NCBI GenBank assembly: GCA_046714175.1
Contig: JBKKBI010000045.1
Location: 5,884-69,883 of the forward strand
Length of the DNA stretch: 64,000 nucleotides
Direction: 5' to 3'
Origin: UBA11373 sp046714175
Lineage (GTDB): Bacteria; Actinomycetota; Acidimicrobiia; Spongiisociales; UBA11373
Shown: positions 48,572-56,995 of the stretch, piece by piece
Position numbering within the stretch: position 1 is the first letter of the stretch
Layout: each line of letters begins with the position of its first letter
Translations under genes and position numbers: made by a program
The notes under the pieces: generated by a model
The model's input: the letters and a program-made list of their open reading frames with translations, nothing else
Told to the model about the DNA's origin: nothing
Database searches by the model: none

Positions 48572-49338
48572 GCGATCTGGTGGTCTCGGGTCTCAGCGTT
48601 TCGTTTGGGCGCCGTATCGCAGTCGATGGGGTCGACGCCGCCGTCGGCGCCGGGGAGTGGTTGGCAGTGATCGGACCCAACGGCTCGGGCAAGACCTCGT
48701 TGTTGCGGGGGGTGGCGGGAACGGTGCCCCATCGTGGGTCGGTGCGCGTGGACGGTGTTGAGCTGTCCGACATGACCGCACGCCGCGCCGCCACCGCGGT
48801 GGCCATGGTGCCGCAGCATCGTGTGCTGCCCGAAAACATGACGGTGCTCGACTATGCCTTGCTGGGACGAATCCCCCACACCGGATACTTCGGCGTCGAA
48901 GGGCCCAACGATCTGGCCGCGGTGCGCCGTGCCCTTGACCGGCTGGGAACCGCCGACCTGGAGAGTCGGCCATTGGGCACGCTGTCGGGCGGCGAGTTGC
49001 AGCGCGTCGTGTTGGCGCGGGCACTGTCGCAGGATGCAGGCGTGTTGCTCCTCGATGAGCCGACAACCTCCCTCGACATCGGGCACGCCCAGCAGGTGCT
49101 CGACCTGGTGGACCAGTTGCGACGGGAGCGGGGGATGGCCGTGGTCGCCGCGATTCACGATCTCACCCTGGCCGCGCAGTACGCCGATCGCTTGGTGCTT
49201 CTCGATCAAGGAGTCGTAGTGGCTCAGGGTCCGCCGCGTGATGTTCTCACCCCCTCCGCCGTGGCCCACTTCTCCGGAGCCCGGGTTCACTTGATGCAGG
49301 GACCGGGCGGCGAGACCGTGATCGTTCCCCGGCGCTGA
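48568..49338 (+). CDS. btuD: Cobalamin-type ABC transporter ATPase
   Basis: A 256-residue ABC ATPase: Walker A G-P-N-G-S-G-K-T-S near 36, Q-loop V-P-Q-H, signature L-S-G-G-E-L-Q-R near 139, Walker B V-L-L-L-D-E-P-T-T-S-L-D and H-loop A-A-I-H-D-L. It overlaps btuC by 4 nt (ATGA). Its stop lies one base from the stop of the converging cupredoxin gene, with no room for a terminator. Confidence 0.93.
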   Translation: MSDLVVSGLSVSFGRRIAVDGVDAAVGAGEWLAVIGPNGSGKTSLLRGVAGTVPHRGSVRVDGVELSDMTARRAATAVAMVPQHRVLPENMTVLDYALLGRIPHTGYFGVEGPNDLAAVRRALDRLGTADLESRPLGTLSGGELQRVVLARALSQDAGVLLLDEPTTSLDIGHAQQVLDLVDQLRRERGMAVVAAIHDLTLAAQYADRLVLLDQGVVVAQGPPRDVLTPSAVAHFSGARVHLMQGPGGETVIVPRR

Positions 49339-49339
49339 T

Positions 49340-49759
49340 TCAACCGGTGACTGTCAGCGATCCAGTCATCTGCGGGTGGATGGCGCAGAAGAACTCGTAG
49401 CTGCCGGCGGAGTCGAAGGTGAAGCCGAACGACGCCCCGCTGTCGATAGGCCCGGAGTCGAAGATCTGGTCGGAGGAGGTCCAGGTGTGGCTGTCGCCGT
49501 CGCGGTTCACCACGGTGACCGGATCTCCCGCCGCGGCGGTGACCGGATCACCAAAGTCGAATCCGGAGATGATGATCAGTACCCCGGCCGCAACAGCGGC
49601 CGTCGTCGTGACGGCATCGTCGCCATTGGCATAGGGGCTGATGTCGGGTGGATCCCCACTGAGGAATCCCGAGGCGAACCCGAACAACGCCGCCAGCCAG
49701 AGCGTTCCCGCGGCGATCAGCACGGTGAGCACCACCCTCGACACCACCCTTTGGCTCAT
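49340..49759 (-). CDS. Membrane-anchored cupredoxin
   Basis: A 139-residue protein with an N-terminal helix (about 8-30) and a second hydrophobic stretch (about 50-65), then a plastocyanin-like domain: G-D-P-V-T-V-V-N-R-D, H in S-H-T-W, and the copper loop C-A-I-H-P-Q-M at 121-127. His, Cys, His and Met are all present, so a type 1 copper site is expected facing outside. ATG 49759 shares its A with the upstream TGA (TGATG), coupling it to the membrane gene. Confidence 0.85.
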   Translation of the reverse strand: MSQRVVSRVVLTVLIAAGTLWLAALFGFASGFLSGDPPDISPYANGDDAVTTTAAVAAGVLIIISGFDFGDPVTAAAGDPVTVVNRDGDSHTWTSSDQIFDSGPIDSGASFGFTFDSAGSYEFFCAIHPQMTGSLTVTG

Positions 49760-50319
49760 CAGAACCCCGGAAACTCGACGGTGGTGAAGAACCAGAAAGA
49801 CGACGTGAGCCACAGACCTACCAGCGCCGTGAAGACCACGCCTCCGGCCCAGGGGAGCGCCCATGAGTGGAGTCGGTGATTGCGCACGATCATCACCTTG
49901 GAGACGAACGCGCCGTAGAAGAAGCATCCCAAGAGAGAGTGCACCAGGACTCGGGCGCCGGCATCGGCCGTAAAGCCCAACGCCCACAAGCAGTGGTAGG
50001 AGACGGGGAGTGTCAGCAAGATCGCGGTGGTGCCGGAGATGCGGTGCACCGAACCGAGCCACTGCGGAGCCGGGTTCTTGCCCAGTTTGCCGTAGATGCG
50101 GAGTGCGGTGGCCAACTGGAAGAGCCCGAGCGCCATCGCCGCGGTGGCCAGCCATACCTTGGCGTTGATCGTGGCGGTGAAGAAAATGGTGACCAGCGAC
50201 CGCCCCGTGGGGTCGTGGACGTTGCCGTACACCCCGAGTCCCACAGCCACCACCGCGCCGACGAGAACGGCAAGCAATAGGCCACGCCGATCCGGTCGCA
50301 CCACCACCGCCGCCGTCAT
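49759..50319 (-). CDS. DUF6529-like multi-pass membrane protein with His pairs
   Basis: A 186-residue protein with about five helices. Histidines placed in helices or at their ends (V-H-R-I-S-G-T-T, S-Y-H-C-L-W, V-L-V-H-S-L-L-G, R-N-H-R-L-H-S-W) suggest a b-type haem site as in cytochrome b561-like proteins. It is annotated DUF6529 in relatives, as far as I recall. Paired with a cupredoxin, it could form a small extracytoplasmic electron relay (inference). ATG 50319 has a perfect AGGAGGT ribosome site. Confidence 0.75.
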   Translation of the reverse strand: MTAAVVVRPDRRGLLLAVLVGAVVAVGLGVYGNVHDPTGRSLVTIFFTATINAKVWLATAAMALGLFQLATALRIYGKLGKNPAPQWLGSVHRISGTTAILLTLPVSYHCLWALGFTADAGARVLVHSLLGCFFYGAFVSKVMIVRNHRLHSWALPWAGGVVFTALVGLWLTSSFWFFTTVEFPGF

Positions 50320-50424
50320 GGCCACCTCCTGTGCCACGACGCTACCGCTTCCCCGGCCGGCTTGTGTCGCGTCCACGGGTCCGGGCCGCCTGGCCTCCCC
50401 GGCTCTGATGTTGCGGGCGGTTGG

Positions 50425-50697
50425 TACGGGGCCGACTCCACTTGGCGCGTGCATTTCTACGCCCATCTCGCCTACTGGGAGCATTGGATCTGGACCGGCA
50501 CCAGAGTCGAGGCCGGTGATGTCATGGGCCGACTCGGCTCGTCGGGCAACGCCGATTCGCCTCCGGTCCATTTCGGCTGGATGCCGGGTTCGCGCCGCGT
50601 CGACCTGGACAATCTGCAGAACCCTTATCCGCTGCTGAGCGAGATCTGTCCCGACAACGACGTCCCGGAGTGGTTCCTCGACTCCCCAGGTGGCTAA
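50425..50697 (+). pseudogene. Remnant of an M23 (LytM) peptidase
   Basis: The frame gives G-G-W-Y-G-A-D-S, F-Y-A-H-L-A-Y-W, V-E-A-G-D-V-M-G-R-L-G-S-S-G-N-A and S-P-P-V-H-F-G-W followed by N-P-Y-P-L-L, the last third of an M23 endopeptidase domain (the His-x-His zinc motif is reduced to V-H). The N-terminal two thirds, including the first zinc ligands, are absent; only 105 bp separate it from the divergent gene. Hence a decayed fragment. Confidence 0.6.
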
Positions 50698-50718
50698 GTA
50701 AGGACGAGTTGTCTATCG

Positions 50719-50746
50719 CACACGACAGCTGACAGCTCACAGGGGA
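50719..50746. repeat. Heptad-repeat locus 12, overlaps a stop codon
   Basis: CACACGA, CAGCTGA, CAGCTCA, CAGGGGA. The third unit contains the stop codon of the M28 peptidase gene. Confidence 0.7.
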
Positions 50747-51738
50747 TGGTTGTCGCTTCCCTCCAGGTCATATGCCTGGGGTGTGAGATGGTCGATCAGC
50801 ACTGCGATCACCCGCAACGTAGCCAGGAGCATTGCGTCGTGGACGCTGTCGTCCTGAGGGGTGTGCCATGCCGGATTATCGGGCCGGTTCAGCATCGCCG
50901 CAGGAACCCCGGCCCGGGCGAAGGGGACATGATCCGAGACCTCGCCCCGGCTGTTGCGGACGACTCCGATACCGGCCTCACCGGCTACCAGCGCGAGCTC
51001 GTCCGCAAACGCCGAATCCGAGTCGCGGTGATCCACCACCTGTAGCTCCTCACCGATGCCCACCATGTCGACCGACACCATGAAGTCGGGAAGCGCTCCC
51101 GCAGCCTCCATCTCGGCAACGGCATGGCGTGACCCGAAATGGTGCCCGTAGTCACCGACGCGCTCTTCGGCGCCAAAGGCCACCAGCAACACCCGAAGCC
51201 CATCTGGTGGAGCCTCTTGGAGTCGACGCAGCAGCTCCAAGAGAAGGACCACACCGGAGCCGTTGTCGTCGGCCCCGGGAGTACCTGGCACGGAGTCGAT
51301 GTGAGCCGCCAGTAGCAACGCTCGTTCCCCGGATCCGATCTCGACGAGTGCGTTGTGCGAAGTGGCGCCCGTGGGGAGGGGCACCTCCACGATCGTTGCC
51401 ACGACCCCGGTGATCGTCTCTGCCGCGGCGGAAAAGTGACTCACCGCGGCAGTCTCGGCATCAGAGCCGGGCACCCGGGGCCCATTGGCGAGAAGCGCCT
51501 CCAGGTCGGCGCGCATTCTGGCAACGGTGGCGGCATCACTCCGGTCGAGGCTTGGGATCGTGGTGGTCGTGGTCGGCGGAAGGGTCGTGGTGGGCGCGAT
51601 GGTCGTTGCGGTCGTTGCGGTCGTTGTGGCGACGGGGACTGTGATCGCAGCCGAGGTTGAGGTGTCCGCGCCGGTGGCGTCGGAACACGCCGCGAAAAGC
51701 AGGACACACAGGCCTCCGCGAAGGAAGCGGCGAAGCAT
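50737..51738 (-). CDS. M28 family aminopeptidase lipoprotein
   Basis: A 333-residue exported zinc peptidase. The signal M-L-R-R-F-L-R-G-G-L-C-V-L-L-F-A-A-C ends at a lipobox; a Thr/Ala-rich linker reaches residue about 65. The M28 domain shows the metal ligands: H in A-A-H-I-D-S-V near 145, D in G-A-D-D-N-G-S-G, catalytic E-E near 190, D in S-V-D-M-V-G and H in W-H-T-P-Q-D-D near 300. ATG 51738 starts the signal peptide; GTG two codons upstream is possible. Confidence 0.9.
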   Translation of the reverse strand: MLRRFLRGGLCVLLFAACSDATGADTSTSAAITVPVATTTATTATTIAPTTTLPPTTTTTIPSLDRSDAATVARMRADLEALLANGPRVPGSDAETAAVSHFSAAAETITGVVATIVEVPLPTGATSHNALVEIGSGERALLLAAHIDSVPGTPGADDNGSGVVLLLELLRRLQEAPPDGLRVLLVAFGAEERVGDYGHHFGSRHAVAEMEAAGALPDFMVSVDMVGIGEELQVVDHRDSDSAFADELALVAGEAGIGVVRNSRGEVSDHVPFARAGVPAAMLNRPDNPAWHTPQDDSVHDAMLLATLRVIAVLIDHLTPQAYDLEGSDNHPL

Positions 51739-51800
51739 CCCCACATCATGGTGGCCGGGGTCGCTCTAACCCCGGAGCGAGCGGCGGTGGTGGGAGCACC

Positions 51801-51806
51801 TACCCT
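51801..51806 (+). promoter_or_regulatory. -10 box of leaderless small membrane gene
   Basis: TACCCT ends 6 nt before ATG 51813. Confidence 0.5.
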
Positions 51807-51812
51807 GGCTGC

Positions 51813-52034
51813 ATGACCCCACGCCTTCCCGATCGCCTCGGGGGAATGGTCCTCGTCCTCGTCGGCCTGGTGGTGGGACTGGTCGGCGCCTACATGGCTT
51901 ATGACGCCCGAATCCACAACGCCATCGTCGCCAACACGGTGGAGAACCCCTGGCCCGGGTACCTAATGGCCACCGCAGGCGTAGTGCTGTTCGGAGTGGG
52001 TGTGGTGGCGGTGCGGAGATCGTTGTCCAGGTAG
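51813..52034 (+). CDS. Small two-helix membrane protein
   Basis: A 73-residue protein: helix 1 about 12-31 (M-V-L-V-L-V-G-L-V-V-G-L-V-G-A-Y-M-A-Y), a loop with N-P-W-P-G-Y, helix 2 about 50-66, basic tail. Not recognised. The -10 box 6 nt upstream of ATG 51813 supports it as a real gene and sets the start. Confidence 0.6.
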   Translation: MTPRLPDRLGGMVLVLVGLVVGLVGAYMAYDARIHNAIVANTVENPWPGYLMATAGVVLFGVGVVAVRRSLSR

Positions 52035-52060
52035 CGAGCGGCGAGGTCTCCCGGCGCGGG

Positions 52061-52288
52061 TCACTCCACGGGACCAAGCAGGTCCCAGCGGTTGCAGGCT
52101 ATGTCGACGGACACGGCGACCCTTCCGTAGTCCTCGGTGCGCGGCTCCGTCACGAAGTCCACACCGGCGTGCGTCATCCTTTCGTATGTCGTCGCGACGA
52201 AATCGTCGACCCGGAGGAAGAAGCCGCCTATCGGGCGTGGCGGCGCTCGTACCATGCCAGCACGCGCATGGCCCGAAGTGTGTTCCAA
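52061..52288 (-). pseudogene. Remnant of a VOC/glyoxalase gene
   Basis: The minus strand encodes F-F-L-R-V-D-D-F-V-A-T-T-Y-E-R-M, G-V-D-F-V-T-E-P-R and Y-G-R-V-A-V-S-V-D-I-A-C-N-R-W-D-L-L-G-P, the C-terminal half of a VOC-superfamily protein, with D-P-x-G-N-R-W-D-L altered to D-I-A-C-N-R-W-D-L. The N-terminal half is missing; the frame runs back into the 3' end of the adjacent gene. Most likely a truncated remnant. Confidence 0.6.
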
Positions 52289-53364
52289 CGGCTGGGCCTT
52301 CCCTCACCTTCGTCCAAGTCGAAGTGGACCCGGCCCGGATGGGGATTCTCCAGCGGCCATCGTCCGTCGTCGCCCCGCTTCTTTTCGACCAGGTCGATCG
52401 CCTCGGCGCAACGCTCATCCGGTGCGACGCCCGCGTTCCGCAGATAGTCGAGTCCCCGTAAAACGTCGTAGTGCCAGCGCGTGGGAAACGAAAACTGTGT
52501 CCATGCGGGATCGACCACCTCAAAAGTGGATAGGCGACGGAACATGCGTCGCTCCAGCAGATACTCCTGACCTCGGAGGCGGGCGGCGGTCAGGCTCGAG
52601 GAGGCTCCGTTGGCCCGTTCGTATTCGAGCAGTCCTTCGAGAACGGCGATCGTGGTGTTGAACGAAGAGCGGGTCGAGCCCCTCTCCGCCTCGCAGTTCC
52701 ATCCACCATCCCCGAGCTGCTCCTCGAGGAGCCGTTCGACGACACCGTCGACGGTCTGGCCAAAGTAAGCGCCGAGGGCCACGGTCTTTCCGTTGATGCA
52801 CGGCTCGACCTCTCCATCGAAGTAGTTCTGACCGTCGTGATCCCACTTGATGTTCTCCCGAACCAGCCCCACCGCGCGATGCGCCTGTTCGCTCCCCGGG
52901 TCGACGCCCATCTCACGGAGGAGAAGCAAGGTGTGGGTGGTCGAGGTCCACTCGGGCTTGAGGGTGCCGATGGCGTTCCACAGCCACTGGAGAGCTCTCC
53001 GGTACCTCTCGACTCGCTCATCGCCGGGGTCCGGTTCACCGTTCTCCCACGCGGACAGGGTCGGGTTGTCGATGTCGATGAAACCGGCGAGGTCATCGAT
53101 AGAGACACCGTGCAGTTGGCGCAGCAACTTGCGGGTCGCCATGTCGGGGAGACCAGCATCCGTTGGCTTGCTTCGGTGGGCCAGCACCTCCCGGCCCCAA
53201 TAACCGTCGGCGTCCTGAAGGGCGAGCAACCGCGCCCCCCACCCATCGGTGGCCACCCGGGAGCGTTCGGCGGCGATCGCCGCTTCGGACTCGGAGGTGA
53301 GATCCCTCATCACCTGCCACCGGAGCGCGGGGTCGGAGTCAAGCAGCCACGACATGACAGTCAT
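52228..53364 (-). CDS. Squalene-cyclase-like toroid protein with XRE-type insertion
   Basis: A 378-residue protein. Residues 1-57 and 137-378 match a family annotated as squalene cyclase/prenyltransferase-like alpha/alpha toroids: D-P-A-L-R-W-Q-V-M-R-D-L, G-Q-N-Y-F-D-G-E-V-E-P-C-I-N-G, D-G-G-W-N-C-E and S-F-P-T-R-W-H-Y-D-V-L-R-G. Between them lies an extra segment of about 78 residues whose middle (76-125) reads like an XRE helix-turn-helix: V-S-I-D-D-L-A at 87-93, then N-P-T-L-S-A-W-E-N-G-E-P-D-P. No terpene-cyclase D-x-D-D acid motif is evident, so enzyme function is unproven. ATG 53364 has GGAG upstream. The 130 bp before surE show nothing. Confidence 0.78.
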   Translation of the reverse strand: MTVMSWLLDSDPALRWQVMRDLTSESEAAIAAERSRVATDGWGARLLALQDADGYWGREVLAHRSKPTDAGLPDMATRKLLRQLHGVSIDDLAGFIDIDNPTLSAWENGEPDPGDERVERYRRALQWLWNAIGTLKPEWTSTTHTLLLLREMGVDPGSEQAHRAVGLVRENIKWDHDGQNYFDGEVEPCINGKTVALGAYFGQTVDGVVERLLEEQLGDGGWNCEAERGSTRSSFNTTIAVLEGLLEYERANGASSSLTAARLRGQEYLLERRMFRRLSTFEVVDPAWTQFSFPTRWHYDVLRGLDYLRNAGVAPDERCAEAIDLVEKKRGDDGRWPLENPHPGRVHFDLDEGEGRPSRWNTLRAMRVLAWYERRHAR

Positions 53365-53494
53365 CGCTTCACTCCAGATCTCGGCGGCCGAAGCCCGACA
53401 CGTTAGAGAGCTCGGCGGGGCTTGATCCGCGCGGCGAGCGCGTCCGAACCCGTCTCTCTATCCCCCGGTGTGCAGCCCCCTCCACCACCGCCCT

Positions 53495-54277
53495 CTACAC
53501 CAACCCGGTCAGGTCCACCGGTCGCACCGCATCACCCGCACCGCTGATCGGGGAGATCGAGATCACGGTGTCGGCGGCGGCGCCGACGTCGGTCGCGCTG
53601 TCGTTGCCATCCGCAGCCGGAATCAAGCCGCCGTATTGGTGCACATACACGCCGGGGCTCTGTTCGGCGAAGAGCCGGTCGTAACCGGCTCGGGCCACGC
53701 GGGTGATTCGCCGCTCGGTGGCCTCGTCGGCGGTGTCCGGGATGCCGACGTTGAGCACGTCTCCGGGTCGCAACAATGGGAAGGCGTCGGCGGCGAGGCG
53801 CGCCGCTACCCGTCCGAGCCGGGACCACATCTCGGTGGCACCGGGACCCAGCGACCACTCCTTCCACCTCTTCCACTCGACCACCTCGGAACCGGCTGAA
53901 AAGGCGATGGCGGGGATCCCGGCGATTCCGGCCTCGAGGGCGGCGCCGGCGGTGCCGCTGGACTGCAGGTAGGCAGTGCCGTGGTTGTAACCGATGTTGA
54001 CCCCGGTGACGACGAGGTCGGGGCGGTGCGGAACGAGGAGGTGGATTCCCAACTGGACACAGTCCGCCGGGTACCCGCTGCAGGCAAACACTTCGAGGCC
54101 GGCAACGATGCGTCGCTCGACGGTGACCCGATCGAAGCGGGTGATGGCCTTGGCGACCCAGGAACGCTCCCCGTCGGGCACTACCACGGTCACCTCGCCG
54201 AACTCCGCCAGGGCCTGGGCGAAGGGGATCAGCGCCGGAGCGTCGATACCGTCGTCATTGCTGAGCAGGATATGCAT
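53495..54277 (-). CDS. surE: 5'/3'-nucleotidase SurE
   Basis: Stationary-phase survival phosphatase of 260 residues: metal site N-D-D-G-I-D-A-P near 7-14, P-D-G-E-R-S-W near 34, S-G-Y-P-A-D-C-V near 67 (commonly S-G-T-P-A-D-C) and V-V-T-G-V-N-I-G-Y-N near 88 with S-G-T-A-G-A-A. Removes phosphate from nucleoside monophosphates and possibly polyphosphate. ATG 54277 has TAGCGT ending 8 nt upstream. Confidence 0.93.
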   Translation of the reverse strand: MHILLSNDDGIDAPALIPFAQALAEFGEVTVVVPDGERSWVAKAITRFDRVTVERRIVAGLEVFACSGYPADCVQLGIHLLVPHRPDLVVTGVNIGYNHGTAYLQSSGTAGAALEAGIAGIPAIAFSAGSEVVEWKRWKEWSLGPGATEMWSRLGRVAARLAADAFPLLRPGDVLNVGIPDTADEATERRITRVARAGYDRLFAEQSPGVYVHQYGGLIPAADGNDSATDVGAAADTVISISPISGAGDAVRPVDLTGLV

Positions 54278-54285
54278 GTCCGGGC

Positions 54286-54314
54286 ACGCTACCCGGGAAC
54301 CGGAGGGTTCCCGG
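54286..54314. promoter_or_regulatory. surE -10 box and inverted repeat in divergent gap
   Basis: TAGCGT (54286-54291, minus strand) is the surE -10. Next to it CCGGGAACC (54293-54301) and GGTTCCCGG (54306-54314) form a perfect 9-bp inverted repeat with a 4-nt loop, possibly an operator shared with the beta-propeller gene. Confidence 0.5.
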
Positions 54315-54354
54315 ATATCGTCCCAGCGGGGACACTCAATGGAGGTTCCGTCTC

Positions 54355-56577
54355 ATGCGCCGCTCGGTCCCGCTCTTCGCCGCTCTCGCCATGATTCTGA
54401 CCGCATGTGCGGGCCAGTCCGGCTCCACCGGTACCACCGGCGGCTTCTCCGGCTTCTCCGCAGGGTTCAACCCGCGCAGTCTCACCTTTTCGGCACGACT
54501 GGTGCCATTCGACGCCTGTGATGCCGTGTTGGCCCACTTCAAGGCCGAAGCCACGGAACGGGTCGGGCCCTATGGTTTGAACGGAGGCCCGTTTTGGTAC
54601 GGCCCGGTGTTCAGCGAAGGCGATGTCGCCGGCGGCGCCCGTGACGACGCCGGCACTGTGACGACCTTGGCATCCGGCCTCCCCAGCACCGGGGGCAACG
54701 GGAGCGGCGAGCACTCCGGCACCAACGTCCAAGTGGCCGGTGTCGATGAGCCCGACATCGTCAAGACCAACGGCGAGTGGATCGTGGCGATCATCGACGG
54801 CGTGATGCGCTACTTCGACGTCACCGGACCAGAGGCCGTCCTGCGCGACGAGGTTCGCCTCGAGTCGGGCTGGGGACATCGGTTCTTCATCAGCGACGGC
54901 CGCGCCTTCGTCTTCAGCCAGGGCGACCTGTGGGGAATCCCGATGTTCGCCTCCGATGCGGCTCGGATCGCCCCGGGTGGCTGGAGTTCACCGGTCTCGA
55001 TCGTGCAAGAGATCGACCTGAGCGACCCCGACTCCCTCCGGGTGGTGCGCACGGTTCGTCTCGACGGCACCTACTTGAGCGCCCGGGCGATCGGTGACAC
55101 CGTGCGGATGGTCGTCACCTCGTACCCGCACCAGCTTCCGTTCGTGTATCCCTCCACCCCTGGCGCCGAGGACTTCGCCCTAGAGGCCAACCGCGGCATC
55201 ATCGCCGACTCGACCATCGCGACCTGGCTCCCCGGGTACACGGTGTACGACGCAGCCGGTAACGAGACCGACTCTGGTCTCCTGGTGGACTGCTCCCGGA
55301 TGCATCGCCCCGAGGAGTTCGCCGGGTTCGACACCCTCTCGGTGACAACCCTCGATCTCGGCGCCGCGCTGGAGGTGGGCGGTGGCACCGGTGTGATCGC
55401 CGAGGGGCAGACCGTCTACGCCTCCACCGACAGCCTGTATGTGTCGACCAACGTGTTCATCCCGGAGAATGCCTGGCAGCTCTTCCCCGACGACATGGAC
55501 GAGTTGGAGCAGACCTACGAGACCGCCATTCACAAGTTCGACATCTCTGGAGATGGACCCGCCTCGTACCGGGCGAGTGGATCGGTGGAGGGCCACCTTC
55601 TCAACCAATTCGCATTGGATGAGTTTGAAGGCTTCCTGCGAGTGGCCACCACCACAGGCACGCCTTGGGGCGGCGAAGACTCGGCGTCCCAGGTGGTCGT
55701 TCTCGCCGAAAGCGATGGCGAACTGAACGAGGTCGGCTCCGTGGGCGACATGGGAGAGGGCGAGCGCATCTACTCGGTGCGGTTCATCGGGCCCACCGGA
55801 TATGTGGTGACCTTCCGCCAGGTCGATCCGCTCTATGTGCTCGACCTGCGCGACCCGGAGGATCCGCAGGTGTCTGGCGAGCTGAAGATCCCTGGTTACT
55901 CCGCCTACCTGCATCCGATCGGCGAGGGCTTGTTGCTCGGCGTGGGCCAGGACGCCGACAGCGACGGCCGGGTGCTCGGAGCCAAGGCGACGCTGTTCGA
56001 TGTCTCCGATCCTGCCGATCCTCGGGAATTGGGATCGTGGACAGTGCGCGATGGCTACACCGACGTGGAGTGGGATCACCTCGCGTTCCTCCACTGGGCA
56101 CCAGATGACATCGCGGTGCTGCCGCTTGCGTTGTGGCAGGACCAGTTCTTCGGAGCGGTGGTCCTCAAGACCGACGACGGGCTGCGTGAGTTTGGCCGGA
56201 TCAACCATCACCGCGACCCGGACACGATCCCCACCAGCGACTGTCGGGTAATCGATACCTCGGGCGAGAGCAAGGCCGCTGGAATCGTCGTGCAGGTGTG
56301 CGAACCCGAGGACATAGGTGGCTACGCCGGGACCTACTGCGAGCGCATCCCCGCCGCCGAGGCGCAGGCGTGGGTCGAGGACTCCTACGGGATCGAACTC
56401 GGCGACATCGCCGTCGACGAACGTGTCGAGGTGTGCTGGCCCGACGGTGCCAACCAGGATCCGCAGATCGTGCGTTCCATCGTGATCGGTGACACCTTGT
56501 GGACCCTGTCATGGCGGGCGTTGCAGGCAAACACCATCGATGATCTCGCGGTCGAGTCGACGCTCTGGTTTGGGTAG
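54355..56577 (+). CDS. Secreted beta-propeller lipoprotein
   Basis: A 740-residue exported protein: signal ending I-L-T-A-C18, Gly/Ser-rich linker, then the Beta_propel family domain (about 125-740) with its hallmark V-Q-V-A-G-V-D-E-P-D-I-V-K-T-N-G, F-V-F-S-Q-G-D, R-V-G-like repeats and D-L-R-D-P-E-D-P. Several Cys near the C-terminus (S-D-C-R-V, V-C-E-P, Y-C-E-R) may form disulfides. The role in the family is unknown; it probably binds protein or polysaccharide at the surface. ATG 54355 with GGAGG upstream. Confidence 0.88.
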   Translation: MRRSVPLFAALAMILTACAGQSGSTGTTGGFSGFSAGFNPRSLTFSARLVPFDACDAVLAHFKAEATERVGPYGLNGGPFWYGPVFSEGDVAGGARDDAGTVTTLASGLPSTGGNGSGEHSGTNVQVAGVDEPDIVKTNGEWIVAIIDGVMRYFDVTGPEAVLRDEVRLESGWGHRFFISDGRAFVFSQGDLWGIPMFASDAARIAPGGWSSPVSIVQEIDLSDPDSLRVVRTVRLDGTYLSARAIGDTVRMVVTSYPHQLPFVYPSTPGAEDFALEANRGIIADSTIATWLPGYTVYDAAGNETDSGLLVDCSRMHRPEEFAGFDTLSVTTLDLGAALEVGGGTGVIAEGQTVYASTDSLYVSTNVFIPENAWQLFPDDMDELEQTYETAIHKFDISGDGPASYRASGSVEGHLLNQFALDEFEGFLRVATTTGTPWGGEDSASQVVVLAESDGELNEVGSVGDMGEGERIYSVRFIGPTGYVVTFRQVDPLYVLDLRDPEDPQVSGELKIPGYSAYLHPIGEGLLLGVGQDADSDGRVLGAKATLFDVSDPADPRELGSWTVRDGYTDVEWDHLAFLHWAPDDIAVLPLALWQDQFFGAVVLKTDDGLREFGRINHHRDPDTIPTSDCRVIDTSGESKAAGIVVQVCEPEDIGGYAGTYCERIPAAEAQAWVEDSYGIELGDIAVDERVEVCWPDGANQDPQIVRSIVIGDTLWTLSWRALQANTIDDLAVESTLWFG

Positions 56578-56593
56578 AAGCTGAGAATCCCCG

Positions 56594-56911
56594 TTACGGC
56601 TCCGGGGGAGTCGTATCGGTCTCGGTGCGGAACCAGTCGCCGACCTTGCCCGCTCCGCGGCGGGCCCCTGTTACGGCCGATCCGGCCCAGCTCTTGCCAC
56701 GGTCAGCGGCGCGCCGGGCCCGGGGAAATTCGCGTCCCAGGATCGAAAGGCCGGCAATGACCACCAGGGTTCCCGGTCCGGGAAGCGGAATCAGGATCAG
56801 CCCTACCGCCACCGTGGCGCCGCCGGCAACCGCCACCGAGACCCGGCGGGCGTGGCGCCGCATCGAGGGGGTCCGGGCGGGTTCCACGGGTTCAGGGGGA
56901 GGAGTGGTCAT
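56594..56911 (-). CDS. PGPGW family small membrane protein
   Basis: A 105-residue protein with a Pro-rich N-terminus, basic stretch R-R-H-A-R-R, a hydrophobic hairpin (about 25-60) around I-P-L-P-G-P-G-T-L, and a polar tail. The P-G-P-G turn between two helices and the following L-G-R-E-F-P-x-A-R are the family hallmark. Function unknown. ATG 56911 with AGGAG at a longish distance. The 84-bp gap to the fusion gene shows nothing. Confidence 0.8.
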   Translation of the reverse strand: MTTPPPEPVEPARTPSMRRHARRVSVAVAGGATVAVGLILIPLPGPGTLVVIAGLSILGREFPRARRAADRGKSWAGSAVTGARRGAGKVGDWFRTETDTTPPEP

Positions 56912-56995
56912 CGTGAGTTTCGACTCCTGACGCTGCTCCGCGGTTCCGGCAGCGACCGGTGTCCGGAGTCTGGCAGCGGGCTACGAATAGTCACC

